Under the pieces are notes generated by a model. It saw nothing but the letters and a program-made list of their open reading frames with translations, searched no databases and had not been told where the DNA came from. DNA of 64,000 nucleotides from Sphingomonas sp. IC-56 (lineage in GTDB: Bacteria > Pseudomonadota > Alphaproteobacteria > Sphingomonadales > Sphingomonadaceae), in contig NZ_JAJNDV010000008.1 in the NCBI RefSeq assembly GCF_021043375.1, positions 75,473-139,472 on the forward strand, written 5' to 3'. A program made the translations under genes and the position numbers. Every line of letters begins with the position of its first letter. The first letter of the stretch is position 1. Below, piece by piece: positions 1 to 8,817 of this stretch.

Positions 1-33
1 CGTTCCCGCCAGCAGGTGCAGCCATGCAACCAT
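1..33 (-). CDS. possible 5' end of a gene leaving the window
   Basis: An ATG at 33-31 on the minus strand opens a reading frame of 11 codons (MVAWLHLLAGT) that runs off the window edge. It begins 25 bases after the lysR stop, has a purine-rich GGAA just upstream, and is hydrophobic like the start of a membrane protein or signal peptide. Nothing can be said about its product, and it could be chance. Confidence 0.25.
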   Translation of the reverse strand, partial: MVAWLHLLAGT

Positions 34-57
34 TTTCCGCGTCGACCAGATAGTCGC

Positions 58-849
58 CTAGGACGCTAGCGCCTCCACCAGGCTCCGCACCTTCTTCTGT
101 CGCCACTGCGGCAACGGCGCCACGAACCAGAAGCCGAAGCGTGCCGCCCTGGGTTCGCCCACCACCTCCAGCCGCCCCGCTGCAAGATCAGCGCGCGCCA
201 GCAACTCCGGCACCGTCGCACGCCCCAAACCCTGCACCGCCGCCTCGATGGCGAGCCCGGCATCGGCGACCCGCACCAGCGATGCCTCGTCCTCCGCCAG
301 GCACCCTGCCCACGCGATTGCCGTGTCGATCCCGCCCCCGGGCCGCTGCACGGTCACCATGCCATCACTCTCGATCGCCTCGCCCTCATGCTCGCCCGGC
401 CCCTCGCCCCAGCGGATCGCCAGGTCGAGATTGGCCTCGGTGAAGTCCAGCGCCTCGTCGGCAGGGACCAGCATGAAGCGCAGGTCGGGATCGCGCCGGG
501 CAACCTCCGACAGCTTTGGCATCAGCCATTTGGCAGTCAGGTCACGCGGCGCGGCGATGGTCAGCGACTTGGACGATTGCCCCGCCTGCATCGCGCGAAC
601 GGACTCTTCAAACTGGAGGAATCCTGCGCGCAATGCGACCAATCCAGCCTCGGCCTCGGGCGTCAGTTCCAGCCCCTTGGTGGTGCGCCGGAACAGCACT
701 ACACCTAGCGTATCCTCCAGCGCGCGGATCTGCTGCCCGACCGCGGCCGGCGTCACCGCCAGCTCGTCGGCGGCGCGGGTGAAGGACAGGTGCCGCGCAG
801 CAGCATCGAGCACGCGCAGGCCGTTCAGGGGAAGATGGGTACGCTTCAT
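58..849 (-). CDS. LysR-family transcriptional regulator (GcvA-like)
   Basis: A DNA-binding regulator of the LysR family, 263 aa from the chosen start. Residues about 5-60 form the winged helix-turn-helix (SFTRAADELAVTPAAVGQQI recognition region, then RALEDTLGVVLFRR); the rest is a shortened substrate-binding domain, so the protein is smaller than the usual 290-310 aa. The ATG at 849-847 is preferred over an upstream in-frame start because it overlaps the apaG stop as ATGA, the usual sign of translational coupling, and because the helix-turn-helix begins right after it. It is the last gene of metZ-apaG-lysR. Its effector and targets are unknown; control of a neighbouring sulfur or amino-acid gene is only a guess. 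Confidence 0.85.
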   Translation of the reverse strand: MKRTHLPLNGLRVLDAAARHLSFTRAADELAVTPAAVGQQIRALEDTLGVVLFRRTTKGLELTPEAEAGLVALRAGFLQFEESVRAMQAGQSSKSLTIAAPRDLTAKWLMPKLSEVARRDPDLRFMLVPADEALDFTEANLDLAIRWGEGPGEHEGEAIESDGMVTVQRPGGGIDTAIAWAGCLAEDEASLVRVADAGLAIEAAVQGLGRATVPELLARADLAAGRLEVVGEPRAARFGFWFVAPLPQWRQKKVRSLVEALAS

Positions 850-1247
850 CCCGCCACCGCCGGCGCGGTCAGCGCGAATTTCGGGATGGCGACGTCGAAC
901 GCCGCACCGTCGGCGGCTATCATGTGGTAGCTTCCCTGCATGTTCCCCGTCGGCGTCGTAAGCGGACACCCCGAGACATAGTCGAAACTCGCACCCGGTT
1001 CGATCACCGGTTGTTCGCCGACGACGCCCTCGCCTTCCACCGTGTGACGCATGCCGCGTCCATCCGTGATGATCCAGTGCCGAGTCAGCAGCTGGACCGG
1101 AGCCGACCCCTCATTCTCGATGCGGATGTGATAGGCCCAGAACCATCGCCCGCGCGCCGGCTCCGACTGTTCCGGGAGATAGGACGCCGACACCCGCACC
1201 ATGATGCCACGGGTCTGCGCCTCTTCCGTGAACAGCGCCTTCATCAT
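846..1247 (-). CDS. apaG: ApaG (DUF525) protein
   Basis: A 133 aa protein covering the whole ApaG/DUF525 beta-sandwich. Visible family features are the YHIRIENEG strand near the N-terminus, the NMQGSYHM segment and the conserved IPKFAL end. ApaG proteins have been linked to Co/Mg homeostasis phenotypes, but their biochemical role is not settled. The start overlaps the metZ stop by four bases (ATGA at 1247-1244) and the stop overlaps the lysR start in the same way, so the three genes are very likely translated from one mRNA. A second Met follows directly (MM), so the start could be three bases later. Confidence 0.93.
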   Translation of the reverse strand: MMKALFTEEAQTRGIMVRVSASYLPEQSEPARGRWFWAYHIRIENEGSAPVQLLTRHWIITDGRGMRHTVEGEGVVGEQPVIEPGASFDYVSGCPLTTPTGNMQGSYHMIAADGAAFDVAIPKFALTAPAVAG

Positions 1248-2452
1248 AGCCCGACTTGCCGCAACGCCTGATCGAGGTCGGCGATCAGGTCGTCGGCATC
1301 CTCCAGCCCCACATTCAGGCGGAGCAGATTCTCGGTGACGCCCATCTCCAGCCGCTTCTCCTCGGCCAAACCCGAGTGGGTGGTGGAGGAAGGATGCGTC
1401 ATCAGCGAGCGTGAATCGCCGATGTTGTTGGAGATATCGATCAGCTCCAGCCCGTCGAGCAAACCATGCGCCTGCGCACGACCACCCTCGACCTCGAACG
1501 AGAAGATCGGTCCTGCAGCCGCCATCTGCCGCATGAACAGTGCGTGCTGCGGATGGCTGGGCAGTGCCGGGAAGTTCACCTTCGGCACCCGGCCTTCCAG
1601 GAAGGTGCCGACCTTTAGCGCGTTCTCGCTCTGCCGGCGGATGCGCAGGTCGAGCGTCTCCAGCCCCTTGAGCACCACCCAGGCATTGAAGGCGCTGAGC
1701 GTCGGCCCGGTGTTGCGGTGGAAGGGCAGCAGCGTATTGTTGATGAAGTCCTCAGTCCCCGCAACCGCGCCGGCGAGCACGCGGCCCTGCCCGTCCATCA
1801 TCTTGGTGGCCGAATAGGCGACGATGTCGGCGCCCCATTCCATTGGCCGCTGGAGCGCAGGCGTGGCGAAGGCATTGTCGACCACCGTCTTGATGCCGCG
1901 CGCACGGGCGATGCCGCACACCGCCTCCAGGTCGACCACGTCCATGGTGGGATTGGCAGGCGTTTCGAAGAAGAACAGCTTGGTGTTGTCCTGGACTGCG
2001 TCCTGGAACTGCTGCGGATCGCGGGCATCGACGATCGTCGCCTGAATCCCAAACTTGGGCAGCAGCGTGTCGGTCAGCCAGCGGCACGAGCCAAACGCCG
2101 CGCGCCCGGCGACGATGTGATCGCCCTGCTCAAGCTGGCACAGCAACGCCGCCGTCATCGCCGCCATGCCGGTCGCCATGGAACGGCACGCCTCGGCGCC
2201 TTCCAACAAAGCGATGCGCTGCTCCAGCATTTCCACCGTCGGATTCTGGAGCCGGGAATAGGTCATCCCCTGCTGTTCGCCCGCAAAGCGGGCTGCAGCG
2301 TCAGCGGCGCAGTCATAGGCGTAGCCCGAGGTGAGGAACAGCGCCTCGCTGGTCTCGCCAAACTCGCTGCGTGCGGTGCCGCCTCTGATCGCCTGGGTAG
2401 CGGGCTTCCAGTTGCGGGTAATGCTGGGGTCTTGTCCGGTGCGGCGCTTCAT
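1244..2452 (-). CDS. metZ: O-succinylhomoserine sulfhydrylase
   Basis: A PLP-dependent enzyme of the Cys/Met metabolism family, 402 aa, the usual length. It makes homocysteine directly from O-succinylhomoserine and sulfide in methionine synthesis. The PLP lysine is in SATKMMDGQGR (K217); the YSRLQNPT motif (65-72), the substrate-pocket ETPANPTMDVVD (163-174) and VVDNAFATP are all present. The SATKMMDGQGR signature and overall pattern fit MetZ better than cystathionine gamma-synthase or beta-lyase, which are the alternatives. It heads the metZ-apaG-lysR operon. I looked for a SAM riboswitch in the short leader and did not find a convincing one. Confidence 0.93.
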   Translation of the reverse strand: MKRRTGQDPSITRNWKPATQAIRGGTARSEFGETSEALFLTSGYAYDCAADAAARFAGEQQGMTYSRLQNPTVEMLEQRIALLEGAEACRSMATGMAAMTAALLCQLEQGDHIVAGRAAFGSCRWLTDTLLPKFGIQATIVDARDPQQFQDAVQDNTKLFFFETPANPTMDVVDLEAVCGIARARGIKTVVDNAFATPALQRPMEWGADIVAYSATKMMDGQGRVLAGAVAGTEDFINNTLLPFHRNTGPTLSAFNAWVVLKGLETLDLRIRRQSENALKVGTFLEGRVPKVNFPALPSHPQHALFMRQMAAAGPIFSFEVEGGRAQAHGLLDGLELIDISNNIGDSRSLMTHPSSTTHSGLAEEKRLEMGVTENLLRLNVGLEDADDLIADLDQALRQVGL

Positions 2453-2494
2453 GTGCCTGCTTTGCCGGGGCGCGCGCCCTTACGTCAACCAAGT

Positions 2495-2509
2495 CCGGCA
2501 TGACGCCGG
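2495..2509. promoter_or_regulatory. small inverted repeat in the metZ/PMT divergent promoter region
   Basis: CCGGC-ATGAC-GCCGG lies midway in the 82-base region between divergent metZ and the PMT-type gene. It may be an operator or just a GC-rich chance palindrome; no regulator could be assigned. Confidence 0.3.
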
Positions 2510-2534
2510 TGAAATGATCGTTTAGTGCGCGGGC

Positions 2535-3833
2535 ATGCTCGATCGCCTCAAGGCCCTCAGGAACCGCCCGTTTCTCGTTGCCCTGCTGGTCGGGTTAGCC
2601 GCACAGTTGCTCTTCACCGTGCATCTCGACCGGCCGAGCCGCATCATGTTCGACGAAGTGCATTATGTGCCGGCGGCGCAGGCGCTGCTCGATCTGGCGA
2701 GCCCGCGGAACATCGAGCATCCGCTGGTGGGCAAGGAACTGATCGCCGCGGGTATTGCGCTATTCGGCGACAATCCCTTTGGCTGGAGAGCCTTTGCCAC
2801 GGCCGCTGGCACTGGCACCGTACTGGCGGTGTTCGCCTTCCTGTGGCTGCTGACTACATCCATGCGCGCGGCGCTGGTCGGCGCGGCGCTTGCGGCACTT
2901 AACCAAACGCTGTTCGTCCAGGCACGCACAGGGATGCTGGACGTGTTCCTGGGCGCGTTCCTGCTCTGGGGGCTGGTGCTGCTGCTCTGGGCGATGCGCG
3001 GTACCGCACGGCAGGCCTGGACGCGGTGGACAGGCGCGGCGGTGTTGCTGGGGCTGGCAACGGGCGTGAAATGGTCGGCAGTGCCCTACATCGCGCTGAT
3101 CGGCTTGGCATTCCTGGTCATCCGGCTGCGCGATGCGCGGCAGGCACGGCGTTCGCTGGCATGGGTGCTCGCCGGGCGCGACCAGCCGCACTGGCGAGGG
3201 ATCGCTACGGTGCCGGGCCTGCTGGTGCTGGGGCTGGTCAGCGTCGCAACCTACTTCCTGACCTTCCTGCCTGCCTTTTTCTACACCAATGCGCCGCTCA
3301 CGCTTGGGGAGCTGATCCCGCTGCAACAGCAGATGTGGGCGCTCCAGACACAGGTCCTGCCGTCCCACACCTACCAGTCCGACTGGTGGAGCTGGCCGCT
3401 GATGCTCCGGCCGATCTGGTATTTTTATGAATGGGATCGCGGTGCCCAGCGCGGCGTGCTGCTGATCGGCAATCCGGTGGTGATGTGGGGCGGCCTGGCC
3501 GCGGTGCTCGCCTGCTTCTGGGCTGGTCTTCGCGAGCGGTCGAACCGCGCGCTTGCGGTCGCGCTCTTATGGACCGCCTCGGTGGCGATCTACGCCATCA
3601 TCCCGAAGTCACTGGGCTTCTATTATTATTACCACCTGTCGGGTCTGTTCCTGTGCCTGGTGATCCCGGTGGCGTTCCTGCACTTGGACCGGGGGCGCGG
3701 ACGCGGATGGGAGGAATGGTTCCTGGTCGCGGCAGTGGTCGCCTTCGTCTACTTCTACCCGATCCTGGCCGCGTCACCGCTGAAGGATGCGCAAGGGTTC
3801 CAACATTGGATGTGGTTCCCCTCCTGGCGGTAA
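2535..3833 (+). CDS. PMT-family (GT39-like) phospholipid-carrier-dependent glycosyltransferase
   Basis: An integral membrane glycosyltransferase of the GT-C fold, 432 aa with about ten hydrophobic segments. Its first periplasmic loop has the acidic catalytic signature FDEVHYVPAA (39-48) followed by EHPLVGKELIA (61-71), the counterpart of the DEXHF and EHPPLGK motifs of protein O-mannosyltransferases. Such enzymes take a sugar from a polyprenyl-phosphate donor and move it to protein Ser/Thr or to a lipid or polysaccharide. The convergent neighbour, three bases away, is a GT2-GtrA fusion of the class that makes the polyprenyl-phosphate sugar, so the two probably act in one pathway. The sugar (mannose by analogy) and the acceptor are inferred, not shown. 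Confidence 0.85.
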   Translation: MLDRLKALRNRPFLVALLVGLAAQLLFTVHLDRPSRIMFDEVHYVPAAQALLDLASPRNIEHPLVGKELIAAGIALFGDNPFGWRAFATAAGTGTVLAVFAFLWLLTTSMRAALVGAALAALNQTLFVQARTGMLDVFLGAFLLWGLVLLLWAMRGTARQAWTRWTGAAVLLGLATGVKWSAVPYIALIGLAFLVIRLRDARQARRSLAWVLAGRDQPHWRGIATVPGLLVLGLVSVATYFLTFLPAFFYTNAPLTLGELIPLQQQMWALQTQVLPSHTYQSDWWSWPLMLRPIWYFYEWDRGAQRGVLLIGNPVVMWGGLAAVLACFWAGLRERSNRALAVALLWTASVAIYAIIPKSLGFYYYYHLSGLFLCLVIPVAFLHLDRGRGRGWEEWFLVAAVVAFVYFYPILAASPLKDAQGFQHWMWFPSWR

Positions 3834-3836
3834 GCC

Positions 3837-4937
3837 TCAGTACCGCCCCCAGGTGAAGCGCGACGAAAGCACGAAGTTCCAGACTGCGGCAACGACGATC
3901 CCCGCCAGCGCCGACAAGCGCCAGTCGCCATGCTGGACGTTGTGGAGGAAGGCGGCCACGCCGACATTGGCGACCGCCCCCACCGCACACACCACGCAGA
4001 AGCTGACCCAGCCGCCCAGAAGGGCACGCGCGCCCTTCAGCCGCTGTTCGCGATAGGTGAGCGCGTTGTTGAGGAAGAAGTTGAACGTCATCGCCACCAC
4101 GACCGCGACGATCGTCGCTGTCACGAAGGGCGCTTCCGCCAGTCCGAACAGCAGCTCCAGCACCAGGAAGTGGACGCCCGCCCCCAACGCACCGATAGCG
4201 GAGAACATGGCGAAGCGGACCGGCACGACCTTGCCAAACATTCGGTCATACAGTGCGATGAGATATTCCATCGCGACGACGTGATCGAGCTTGCTCTCGC
4301 CCTCGGTGCGGGTGCGGAACACATAGGGCAGTTCGACGAACCTGAGCGGCCGGGGCGAGGCGGTCATGATGTCGAGCAGGATCTTGAACCCGATCGCCGA
4401 AAGCGTCGGCACCAGGCCGCGCACGACTGCCGTGCGGATCATGAAAAAGCCGCTCATCGGGTCGCTCAGTTCGGCCTTGAGCACGCGGCGCGAGAGCTTG
4501 GTGGCGAAGGCGGACTTGGCCACCCGGTCGCGGTCCCATTCGCCGGTACCGCCGCCTTCCACGAAGCGCGATCCGACCACCACGTCGAGCGTCGGATCGG
4601 CGGCGAGCGCGTCCAGCATGCTGGGCAACAGCCGCTCGTCATGCTGGAGATCGCCGTCGATCACCGCCACCACCGGCGCGGCGGTGGCGCACATCCCCTC
4701 AATACACGCCGAGGACAGACCGCGGCGGCCGATGCGCTGGATGACCCGGACGCGCGGGTCGACGCGGGCGAGTTCGCGTGCGGCGTCGGCGGTGCCGTCC
4801 GGGCTGTCGTCGTCGACGAAGATCGCTTCCCAGTTGCGGCCCTGCAACGCCTGATCAAGCTTGGCGATCAGCGTCGGAACGTTGGCGCGTTCGTTGAACG
4901 TCGGGATGACGACCGCAAGCTCCAGTAGAGTGTGCAC
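3837..4937 (-). CDS. GT2 polyprenyl-phosphate glycosyltransferase fused to a GtrA domain
   Basis: A 366 aa two-domain protein. Residues 1-230 are a GT2 domain of the dolichol-phosphate mannosyltransferase type: VIPTFNERANV (10-20), VDDDSPDGT (41-49) and the metal-binding IDGDLQHDE (93-101). Residues about 240-366 are a four-helix GtrA-like domain with the typical TFNFFLNNALTYRE loop and a final W(N)F..S..FTW pattern. The GT2 part should load a sugar from a nucleotide onto polyprenyl phosphate; GtrA domains are thought to help place or flip the product. The start is GTG, overlapping the leuB stop by one base (TAGTG), so it is coupled to leuB although the pathways differ. Confidence 0.9.
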   Translation of the reverse strand: MHTLLELAVVIPTFNERANVPTLIAKLDQALQGRNWEAIFVDDDSPDGTADAARELARVDPRVRVIQRIGRRGLSSACIEGMCATAAPVVAVIDGDLQHDERLLPSMLDALAADPTLDVVVGSRFVEGGGTGEWDRDRVAKSAFATKLSRRVLKAELSDPMSGFFMIRTAVVRGLVPTLSAIGFKILLDIMTASPRPLRFVELPYVFRTRTEGESKLDHVVAMEYLIALYDRMFGKVVPVRFAMFSAIGALGAGVHFLVLELLFGLAEAPFVTATIVAVVVAMTFNFFLNNALTYREQRLKGARALLGGWVSFCVVCAVGAVANVGVAAFLHNVQHGDWRLSALAGIVVAAVWNFVLSSRFTWGRY

Positions 4938-5986
4938 TAGAGGGCCCGAAGCACTGCGTCGCCCATCGCTTCTGTGGTGTCGGTGCCGCCCAGATCGGGG
5001 GTGCGGACGCCGCTTTGTAGCGCGGACGCTACGGCATCCTCAATGCGCTTGGCCGATGCTTCATCGTTCAGTGAGTAGCGCAGCAGCATGGCGGCCGACA
5101 GGATCGCCGCGCATGGATTGGCTTTTCCTTGCCCGGCGATGTCCGGCGCGCTGCCATGGATCGGCTCGTACATGCCGTTGGCGCCGCTGCCGCCGCTCAG
5201 CGATGCGGACGGGAGCATGCCGATCGAGCCCGCGCACATGCTCGCCTGGTCCGACAGGATGTCGCCGAACAGGTTGCCGGTGACGATCACGTCGAAGTCG
5301 GCGGGGCGGCGAACCAGCTGCATGGCGGCGTTGTCGACATACATGTGGGTGAGGCGCACGTCGGGATACTCGGTGCTCAGCTCATTGACGACGTCGCGCC
5401 ACAATTGCGAGGTTTCCAGCACATTCGCCTTGTCGACCGAGCACAGCTTGCGCCGGCGGCTGCGCGCCGTTTCGAACCCGATGCGGACGATGCGCTCCAC
5501 TTCGGCTTCGTCATAGCCCATCCAGTCATAGCCCTGGCGCAGGCCCTCCATCGTCGTGCGGCGCCCCTTCTCGCCGAAATAGACGTCACCGGTCAGCTCG
5601 CGCACGATGACGAGGTCGAGGCCAGCAACGACCTCCGTCTTGAGCGGCGAGGCGTCTTCCAGGCCCGGAAAAAGCTTGGCGGGGCGGATATTGGCGAACA
5701 GGCCAAGCTCGCGGCGGATGCCGAGCAACGCAGCCTCGGGGCGCAGACGCCGCTCCAGAGCCTCGAAGCGGGGATCGCCGATCGCGCCGAACAACACCGC
5801 ATCGGCGCGCTTGGCGAGCGCGATCGTTTCAGGCGGCAGCGGCATGCCGCATTGCAGATAGGCGGCGCCGCCAACCGGCGCTTCCTCGAAGGTCAGGTCC
5901 AGGCCAAGCGCTTCCAGCACGCGGCGTGCCTGGGTGGTGACCTCGGGCCCGATACCGTCACCGGGCAGAACAGCAATCAGCGGCAT
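4937..5986 (-). CDS. leuB: 3-isopropylmalate dehydrogenase
   Basis: The NAD-dependent oxidative decarboxylase of leucine biosynthesis, 349 aa, normal length. Family motifs are the N-terminal [10 protein letters not shown], the substrate-binding R and [11 protein letters not shown] region, the tyrosine/lysine catalytic area ([11 protein letters not shown]) and the nucleotide-binding [19 protein letters not shown] stretch. The last also separates it from isocitrate and tartrate dehydrogenases. leuC and leuD are not next to it in this window. It lies between recO, 48 bases upstream, and the GT2-GtrA gene that overlaps its stop. Confidence 0.97.
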   Translation of the reverse strand: MPLIAVLPGDGIGPEVTTQARRVLEALGLDLTFEEAPVGGAAYLQCGMPLPPETIALAKRADAVLFGAIGDPRFEALERRLRPEAALLGIRRELGLFANIRPAKLFPGLEDASPLKTEVVAGLDLVIVRELTGDVYFGEKGRRTTMEGLRQGYDWMGYDEAEVERIVRIGFETARSRRRKLCSVDKANVLETSQLWRDVVNELSTEYPDVRLTHMYVDNAAMQLVRRPADFDVIVTGNLFGDILSDQASMCAGSIGMLPSASLSGGSGANGMYEPIHGSAPDIAGQGKANPCAAILSAAMLLRYSLNDEASAKRIEDAVASALQSGVRTPDLGGTDTTEAMGDAVLRAL

Positions 5987-6034
5987 CCACGCTCCTTCGA
6001 GAAACTCGGCCCCGCTTTGCCGCCCACGCCCCCG

Positions 6035-6766
6035 TTAAGCAACCGCCCGCTTGAGCCGGTCGATAAGCCGCGCGCGGTTGGCGAGCACATCGGCGCTCCG
6101 CCCGATCAGCAGATCGCGCTCCAGGAAGTGCCCGGTGAGCCGCAATCCATCCAGGATGTCGCCCCATTCCGCCGAGCCGCCTTGCGTCAGGAAGGACGGC
6201 AGGCGCAGCAGCCGGTCCTCATACCCGCTCGCCCCCGCGCGGCTCACCGCGATCCCGGACTTGGGGCTGACAAAGGCGAGGTCGTGCGTGGTGCCGGTGG
6301 CGGCGCAGCGCTCCAGGTCGAGGCCGAAGCCCAGTTCGGCGAGCAGTAGCAGCTCGTAGCGAACCATTGCCGTCGCCCAACCTCGGGCGGCCGGCGCCGC
6401 TTCGATGGCGGCCAGCACCCCGTCCAGCGCGCCATAGAGGCGGGGATAAGGCTGCGCCTCGGGCAAGGTCGCGGCGGTGAGCGCGGTCGCCCATTGCAGC
6501 GCTACTGCGGGCAACGGCTCACCGAACAGCGGCGCGCGGCTGTGGATCAGTTCCACGGTAAGCCCGGCCAACTGCTCCTCGGTACGCGAGCGCCATTCGC
6601 CCAGGATCAGGTTGGCAGGCTGTAGCACCGGCCGCAGCGCCCGCGACCGGCCGCCGCGCACATAGCCGGGCTGAAGACCATCGCTCTCGGTCAGCGCGCG
6701 GGCGACGGCGCCATGCTCGCCATGCCCGCGTACGCTCAGGAGAATGGCTTCGGCGCGCAGGTACAT
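6035..6766 (-). CDS. recO: DNA repair protein RecO
   Basis: RecO of the RecFOR pathway loads RecA on gapped single-stranded DNA and anneals SSB-coated DNA. The 243 aa length fits. The N-terminal OB-fold starts as [27 protein letters not shown] and is followed by the family's G(Y)VRGGRSR segment; the helical part carries [29 protein letters not shown]. Only one Cys of the usual RecO zinc cluster is visible there, which is common in alphaproteobacterial versions. It starts nine bases after the GNAT gene stop, so it probably belongs to the deacetylase-GNAT-recO transcript. Confidence 0.92.
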   Translation of the reverse strand: MYLRAEAILLSVRGHGEHGAVARALTESDGLQPGYVRGGRSRALRPVLQPANLILGEWRSRTEEQLAGLTVELIHSRAPLFGEPLPAVALQWATALTAATLPEAQPYPRLYGALDGVLAAIEAAPAARGWATAMVRYELLLLAELGFGLDLERCAATGTTHDLAFVSPKSGIAVSRAGASGYEDRLLRLPSFLTQGGSAEWGDILDGLRLTGHFLERDLLIGRSADVLANRARLIDRLKRAVA

Positions 6767-6775
6767 GGCGCCGTG

Positions 6776-7723
6776 CTAGCCGCGGCGAATCCTTTTGGCG
6801 AGGTTGCCGAGCCCCGCGCCCAGCACCAGCCGCTTGGCCAGCGCCACGCTGCGGTCGAAGCCGCCCAGCGCCGCCATGGTCATGCGATTGGCAAAGGACG
6901 GACGCAGCAGCAGCAGGTCGACGCACGACACACCGCCGGTGGCGAACTGGCGCTTGTGCTGCCCTTCCCCTTCCGTGAAGTCGAAGGTCGCGAACGCGCC
7001 CTCGTCGAACAGGTCGTGCACCGCCTGAAGCTGGAGCACGGCGCCCGGCGACAGTTCGTTGAACGCCGGATCATGCCCGACATAGGCATAGATCACCGTG
7101 TCCCCGACGATCGGGCAATACAGATACGCAGCAGGCTCGCCGCCGATATAGAGCAGCCAGGCGCGCACACGACCGACCGCGGCGGAGGCATGCATGCTGC
7201 GCACGAAATCGGGATTGTCGGGCAGCCCTGAACCCAGCAGCCGTTCCTGATAGGTGCGCAGCGAAATGCGGCGCGCGGCGTCGTGGAACGCCTCCATCTC
7301 CGATGGCGCGGAGAAGGCGCGGATATCGAGCTGACCGCCCGAAGCCGCCGCCACCTTCTTGGCCTTGCGGCGCAGGCTCTGGCGGGCATTGGACGACAGC
7401 CCGGAAAACCACCGGTCGAAATCCAGCGTCAGGTCGAGATAATAGCGGGTGTAACGCTGGCGCACAAAGGGCAGCATGCCGCCCGACGCCTTGACCAGCG
7501 GCCCCATCAGCCCCTCGGGTAGCGACGTCACGGCATAGCCATGCGCCGCCCGGTCTAGCGGCGGCAGTCCGGGCAAGCGGGCGGCGCGGGCATCCGCCAG
7601 GCTGAGCGGCACGCGCACCAGCGTACGGTCCACGCTCATCAGCGTGCGGGCACCGATCTCGAACTTCAGCTTGGTCTTGCGCAGGCGCGCGGGATCCGCG
7701 CGAACTTCGCTCATCGCGTTCAT
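6776..7723 (-). CDS. GNAT acyltransferase of the BioF2/FemAB-like (Acetyltransf_6) type
   Basis: A 315 aa protein whose centre reads as the CelD/BioF-type acyltransferase domain: YTRYYLDLTLDFDRWFSGLSS, then RQSLRRKAKK, and the later GGEPAAYLYCPIVGDTVIYAYVGHDPAFNELSPG, where the acyl-donor fold is expected. The end DFTEGEGQHKRQFATG is typical of this group. The start chosen (ATG at 7723) overlaps the deacetylase stop as ATGA; a longer frame upstream would run deep into that gene. Proteins of this group acylate polysaccharides or peptidoglycan precursors. Coupling to a polysaccharide deacetylase suggests opposing or sequential work on one glycan, which is inference. Confidence 0.82.
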   Translation of the reverse strand: MNAMSEVRADPARLRKTKLKFEIGARTLMSVDRTLVRVPLSLADARAARLPGLPPLDRAAHGYAVTSLPEGLMGPLVKASGGMLPFVRQRYTRYYLDLTLDFDRWFSGLSSNARQSLRRKAKKVAAASGGQLDIRAFSAPSEMEAFHDAARRISLRTYQERLLGSGLPDNPDFVRSMHASAAVGRVRAWLLYIGGEPAAYLYCPIVGDTVIYAYVGHDPAFNELSPGAVLQLQAVHDLFDEGAFATFDFTEGEGQHKRQFATGGVSCVDLLLLRPSFANRMTMAALGGFDRSVALAKRLVLGAGLGNLAKRIRRG

Positions 7724-8676
7724 GCCGCGCGCTCTTCGACCCAGTTCGACCAGAGCTGTTCGGCCTGGCGCAGGCGCGTGCGCACCAGGCTCGGCGCCAA
7801 AGGCCGATCCTGCGCGTCGAGCGGCATCGCCGGGCAGTCGCGGAAATGTGTCGTCACCAAAGTCCCCTGCCGTTCCGCCAGCATGCGGCACAATGATTCG
7901 AACCGGCGGACGTGCACTGCGTTTGGCCGCGTGCCGGCCCGATTGGCAAGCTCGAAGCCATGTCCGACAATGGTCACTGCGGCGTGCCGTTCCCTGGCTG
8001 CGTGGGCCAGCGCCGCGCGCATCTCGGCCGAGGACAGCGCACAGATCTGGAAGTGGCGCAGATGCCCCGGGCGATCCTCGATACAGGTCACCGGCACTTC
8101 GACAATGCCGTGATGCGCGATCGGCGCGATCTGGCGCGCGGGCAAGCCGATCGCGCTGGGCCAGGGATGCTCCGAGCCGTTATGGCTCGAGTCATAACGA
8201 AAGCCGAGCGCGGCGAGCGCGCGCAGCGTGTCGTCGTTGGCGGAATAGGAGCCCGAGCGGAACGCGGTGAGTTCGCCTGCGCCCGCCTTGCGCAGCAGAT
8301 CGGCGGCCTGCGCAATCAGTTCGCGCTGGCCGTCCAGGCCATAGTCGATCAGCTCGAACAGGCCGAAGCCAGCGCCCTTGTCGTCCGCGCGCGCACCCGT
8401 CCAGTTGGGATGAAGGTGCAGCTGCACCTCCTGCCCGGCGTGCAGGATACGCTCCACCACGCGCTTCACGGGGTCGAGGCCATAGACCAGCGCCGGCATG
8501 GGATCGACGAAGAAACAGGCCTTCAGGCTGTGACGCGCCAGTTGCTCCAGCTGCCAGCTCACGCCCACCCCGGCGGGCTCCAGCGAGCGTTGGGCGATGG
8601 TGGCGATGTCGTGCCCGGCGACATGGTGGCGCCACATCAGCTCGGTATCGATCGTGATGAAGGCGCGGGTAGACAT
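7720..8676 (-). CDS. polysaccharide deacetylase family protein
   Basis: A 318 aa protein with the NodB-type carbohydrate esterase layout. Near the N-terminus FITIDTELMW carries the catalytic/metal Asp; QLHLHPNW supplies the H-x-H-x metal histidines; AFRSGSYSAND is the motif 3 arginine region; and TIVGHGFE provides a late histidine. No signal peptide or membrane anchor is seen, so it may act in the cytoplasm or on an intermediate. The coupled GNAT-type acyltransferase downstream suggests a shared glycan substrate. It has its own upstream gap of about 140 bases and probably starts the transcript that continues into recO. Confidence 0.85.
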   Translation of the reverse strand: MSTRAFITIDTELMWRHHVAGHDIATIAQRSLEPAGVGVSWQLEQLARHSLKACFFVDPMPALVYGLDPVKRVVERILHAGQEVQLHLHPNWTGARADDKGAGFGLFELIDYGLDGQRELIAQAADLLRKAGAGELTAFRSGSYSANDDTLRALAALGFRYDSSHNGSEHPWPSAIGLPARQIAPIAHHGIVEVPVTCIEDRPGHLRHFQICALSSAEMRAALAHAARERHAAVTIVGHGFELANRAGTRPNAVHVRRFESLCRMLAERQGTLVTTHFRDCPAMPLDAQDRPLAPSLVRTRLRQAEQLWSNWVEERAA

Positions 8677-8784
8677 GACGCGAGTGTAGGTGTGGGGCAG
8701 TGAAGATTGCGTTTCGGCGCAGGATTGCCCGCCCGGTCAGGGCAAGCGCGAACGAATCGCAGGCAACTCGCATGGGCGAAACCG

Positions 8785-8808
8785 CCCCCGAAGCGCTTGC
8801 TCCGGGGG
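8785..8808 (-). terminator. GC-rich hairpin after the DUF3857 gene
   Basis: CCCCCG and CGGGGG at 8785-8790 and 8803-8808 form a perfect stem just beyond the stop of the minus-strand DUF3857 gene. Only a short GGTTT follows on that strand, so it is a weak intrinsic terminator candidate. Confidence 0.45.
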
Positions 8809-8817
8809 TGGCACGCG

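Noticed and set aside
2453..2534. possible SAM riboswitch in the metZ leader
   Set aside because: The 82-base leader lacks the conserved pseudoknot elements of SAM-II and SAM-V that I know; only a short 5-base palindrome is present.
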